Shown here one piece after another: positions 61,784 to 64,000 of a stretch of DNA of 64,000 nt. Below the pieces are notes generated by a model. That model searched no databases. It was not told where the DNA came from and worked only from the letters and a program-made list of their open reading frames with translations. The stretch is from Paraspadella gotoi (taxonomy: Eukaryota > Chaetognatha): assembly GCA_051294375.1 (NCBI GenBank), contig CM119264.1, positions 2,602,005-2,666,004 of the forward strand, written 5' to 3'. Position numbers and translations under genes: made by a program. The stretch's first letter is position 1; each line of letters opens with the position of its first letter.

Positions 61784-61885
61784 GATAATGACATTACTTA
61801 TTATGATAATGACATTACTTATTATGATAATGACATTACTTATTATGATAATGACATTACTTATTATGATAATGACACTTACTTT
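61784..61885. repeat. 21-bp minisatellite
   Basis: Four exact units of GATAATGACATTACTTATTA plus T, starting at 61,784, 61,805, 61,826 and 61,847, and a fifth diverged unit from 61,868. Confidence 0.9.
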
Positions 61886-62050
61886 GCAGAGAAAAAGCTA
61901 TTCCTTCCTACTAGCCACATCGCAAAGATTGATAATAGGCTGAATAAATAATGTTTAATTTTGGCTTTCTCTTGACTCTAACTCATTCTCTCTCTCTCGC
62001 TTCTCTCGTCTTCTCTCTCTCGTCTCTCTCTCTCTTTCCTCTCTCTCTCT

Positions 62051-62083
<33 letters not shown>

Positions 62084-62212
62084 CTCTCTCTCTCTCTGTT
62101 ATTTTGTTTCCATTCCTCGAACAGAAAGAGAATAGGCGCTCCGCACGTGTTTACATTATTATCTCGTTTGGCTCAAAAGTAAATTGTTTTCACTCGACTT
62201 CCTTCCTATCAT
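61886..62212. other. CT tract and possible 5' region
   Basis: CT-rich 61,988-62,098, then unique sequence with GCACGTGT (E-box) at about 62,143. It precedes the 52-bp array whose first unit begins ATGTCAGACGG. Confidence 0.4.
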
Positions 62213-62466
62213 TTTTTGTCAATATGTCAGACGGTCGTTCTCCATCAAAGTAATGACATTAATCATTTTGTCAATATGTCAGACCGTCGTTCTCCATCAA
62301 AGTAATGACATTAATCATTTTGTCAATATGTCAGACCGTCGTTCTCCATCGAAGTAATGACATTAATCATTTTGTCAATATGTCAGACCGTCGTTCTCCA
62401 TCGAAGTAATGACATTAATCATTTTGTCAATATGTCAGACCGTCGTTCTCCATCGAAGTAATGACA
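62213..62466 (+). repeat. Five 52-bp units, each with a 9-codon mini-ORF
   Basis: ATGs at 62,224, 62,276, 62,328, 62,380 and 62,432 each start an ORF MSD(G/R)RSPSK followed by TAA. Units 2-5 read MSDRRSPSK, unit 1 MSDGRSPSK. The Ser codon before the final Lys switches from TCA to TCG between units 2 and 3 without changing the residue. Each unit also contains TTTTGTCAAT before the ATG and AAGTAATGAC after. It could be a tandemly amplified first exon (AAA|GTAATG would be a donor) or a plain minisatellite. Confidence 0.75.
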
Positions 62467-63299
62467 TAAATAATTAAACGCTAAATACATCAACAAAAAA
62501 GTTGGGCGTGGCGGAAGACGTAACTATATTTAAAGAGAAATACTACGATTCTCTCCAATCATTTTCTTGTTCCATTGCATCGCGAATAAGTTTGCAATGA
62601 CGATGGAATCTTCAGTCAAGCTCTTAGTTTTTTCGTCTTGCAGATGGTAGATTTTGGCACCGGCGTCCGAACGGTCAATTTCCAAAATCTAAGATCTAAG
62701 ATCTGAGATCTAAGATGAGGTATCGACGTAAAACATTTTGTGAAAACTGAAAGTATATCTTTCCCATTTTTTTTTGTTTCAATTTTAATGGAATTTTTCC
62801 TCTTGAATACTTTTTTTTCCTTCGAACTAATTTTCTTTTAATTCTTTCTTTTTTTTCCTTTTTTTTATTCTCCTCGTTACTATCTCCGTTTTGAAATCGA
62901 GAATAGAGATAGAATAATATTTTTAACGTAACTTAACCAAATTAACACTTTTCAGAGAAATAAAATCATAATTAAATATAATTCGAGTGAAACGAATTTT
63001 TTAACCGGATCCCCTCATTTTCTCTATTCTCTTTTCTTCCTTTAATTTCCTTCCTTCCCCATAATTTCTTTTTCATCCTTTCCTATTTCCTATTTCAGTT
63101 TCACTTATTCTACCTTCCCTCTTTTTTCACCTACTCCCTTTTTCTGCTTCCCAGAGCGAAACATTTTTCTATTCGAATTCAACTAATTTTTTTTGATTAA
63201 CTACGTGATTTTTATACATAAAAAAAAATTCTCTCTTCGGCCTAAAATGGATTTTCCGTTTGGGATTGCGGTGGAAGGGAGATAATCTCCGCGTCTCTC
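62467..63299. other. AT- and T-rich DNA, no gene
   Basis: Holds a short ATCTAAG array (62,688-62,715), T-rich stretches and unique AT-rich DNA. No exon supported. Confidence 0.5.
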
Positions 63300-63371
63300 T
63301 CTCTCTCTCTCTCNNNNNNNNNNNNNNNNNNNNNNNNNCTCTTCTTCCTTTCTCTCTCTCTCTCTCTCTCT

Positions 63372-63425
<54 letters not shown>

Positions 63426-63527
63426 CACCTCCTTGCTCTTCCTCATTCTTTTTTTTTTCCGATTTTAAATCGTTCTTATTCCTTCGAATAAAAAAGTAAT
63501 AAGAGATTCCTCTCTTCTCTTCTCTCT

Positions 63528-63567
<40 letters not shown>

Positions 63568-63640
63568 GTTCTCGTCTCTCTCTCTCTCTCTCAATCTCTA
63601 TCGTCTGCTCTTTCTCTCTCTCTCCCCTCTCTCTTTTGTC
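63300..63640. repeat. CT tracts around a 25-N gap
   Basis: CT at 63,294-63,313, Ns 63,314-63,338, CT at 63,351-63,425 and 63,519-63,592. The Arg/Glu frame on the other strand is a repeat translation. Confidence 0.9.
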
Positions 63641-64000
63641 TTTTTCGTCTTTGTCAATATCTTCAAAAGCGAACCGAGAGAGTGAAGAGAAAAAAGAGAA
63701 AAAAAAATAAAGAAAATAAGTGAATCGGAAGAAATGAATAAAAAAAGTTGTTGCCAAGGCCAATAAAAAAAAGCTGGTTGCCAAGGCTAATAAAAGAAAA
63801 AGCTTGGTTGCAGGCTATTTCGTTTAAGTTCCAACATTATTACCTCTTTTTTCTTTCCATCCTTTTTTCTTCTTCTTTTTCTTCTCGTTCGCGACTTTTT
63901 TTCCTGGGTTTCTAGCCTTTTCACAGTCTCTTTCACCCCACGCCACCTCTACTCCCCTTTACGTGCCCCGAATTCCTCACCCCCACACGGCCGCCCCGCC
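63641..64000. repeat. Three GTTGCCAAGGC units, then C-rich end
   Basis: GTTGCCAAGGCCAATAAAA, GTTGCCAAGGCTAATAAAA and a shortened third unit at 63,750-63,820 form a short array of RFX-half-site-like motifs. The last 120 bases are C/T-rich. No gene. Confidence 0.5.

Noticed and set aside
61784-62466. CRISPR-like array (21- and 52-bp units)
   Set aside because: Units are head-to-tail repeats without unique spacers, in a eukaryotic genome.

Overview
The window is nuclear DNA from an invertebrate animal. It carries spliced genes with GT-AG introns and two AMT-type ammonium transporters, a family that vertebrates have lost. It also has a globin with introns near the classic B12 and G7 positions, a very heavy load of (CT/GA)n, (TCG)n and (TTTC)n microsatellites, and several small mobile elements. 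The phylum cannot be fixed from the sequence; an aquatic arthropod or a lophotrochozoan would both fit. Only three genes are supported. Most long open frames elsewhere are Ser-Leu, Arg-Glu or poly-Asp translations of simple repeats.

Layout. 1-12.9 kb is gene-poor: simple repeats, a foldback-like inverted repeat (4.5-6.0 kb), a solo LTR (11.6 kb) and a hammerhead-like hairpin (1.5 kb). 13.3-22.1 kb holds a globin gene on the + strand with three exons. A 3.85-kb block inside its second intron reappears, apparently unchanged, at 22.8-26.6 kb after a corrupted copy of globin exon 2. 27-29 kb is purine-rich DNA. 29.3-31.5 kb and 35.0-37.2 kb hold two head-to-tail AMT genes on the - strand with the same three-exon architecture. 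Between them lie two miniature LTR elements (TRIM-like) in opposite orientations and more hammerhead-like motifs. 37.9-42.7 kb is a 2.4-kb unit present twice, containing a tRNA-related SINE-like repeat, a dispersed repeat and a TA-flanked MITE. 43-52 kb is simple repeats. 52.3-58.6 kb is a 3-kb unit present twice around a 25-N gap. 59.1-59.7 kb is a second MITE, and 60.8-62.5 kb has minisatellites, one with a tiny ORF in every unit.

Assembly caution. Seven short N runs occur (six of exactly 25 N, one of 10 N), plus four longer ones. The long duplications lie beside 25-N runs, and one copy of each shows scattered single-base insertions and deletions typical of uncorrected long reads. Much of the duplication may therefore be unmerged gap-fill rather than biology.

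How the genes relate. The two AMTs are a tandem paralogue pair for ammonium uptake or excretion across membranes. They differ at two pore positions, which suggests functional divergence. The globin lies upstream on the other strand and is not obviously linked to them in function.
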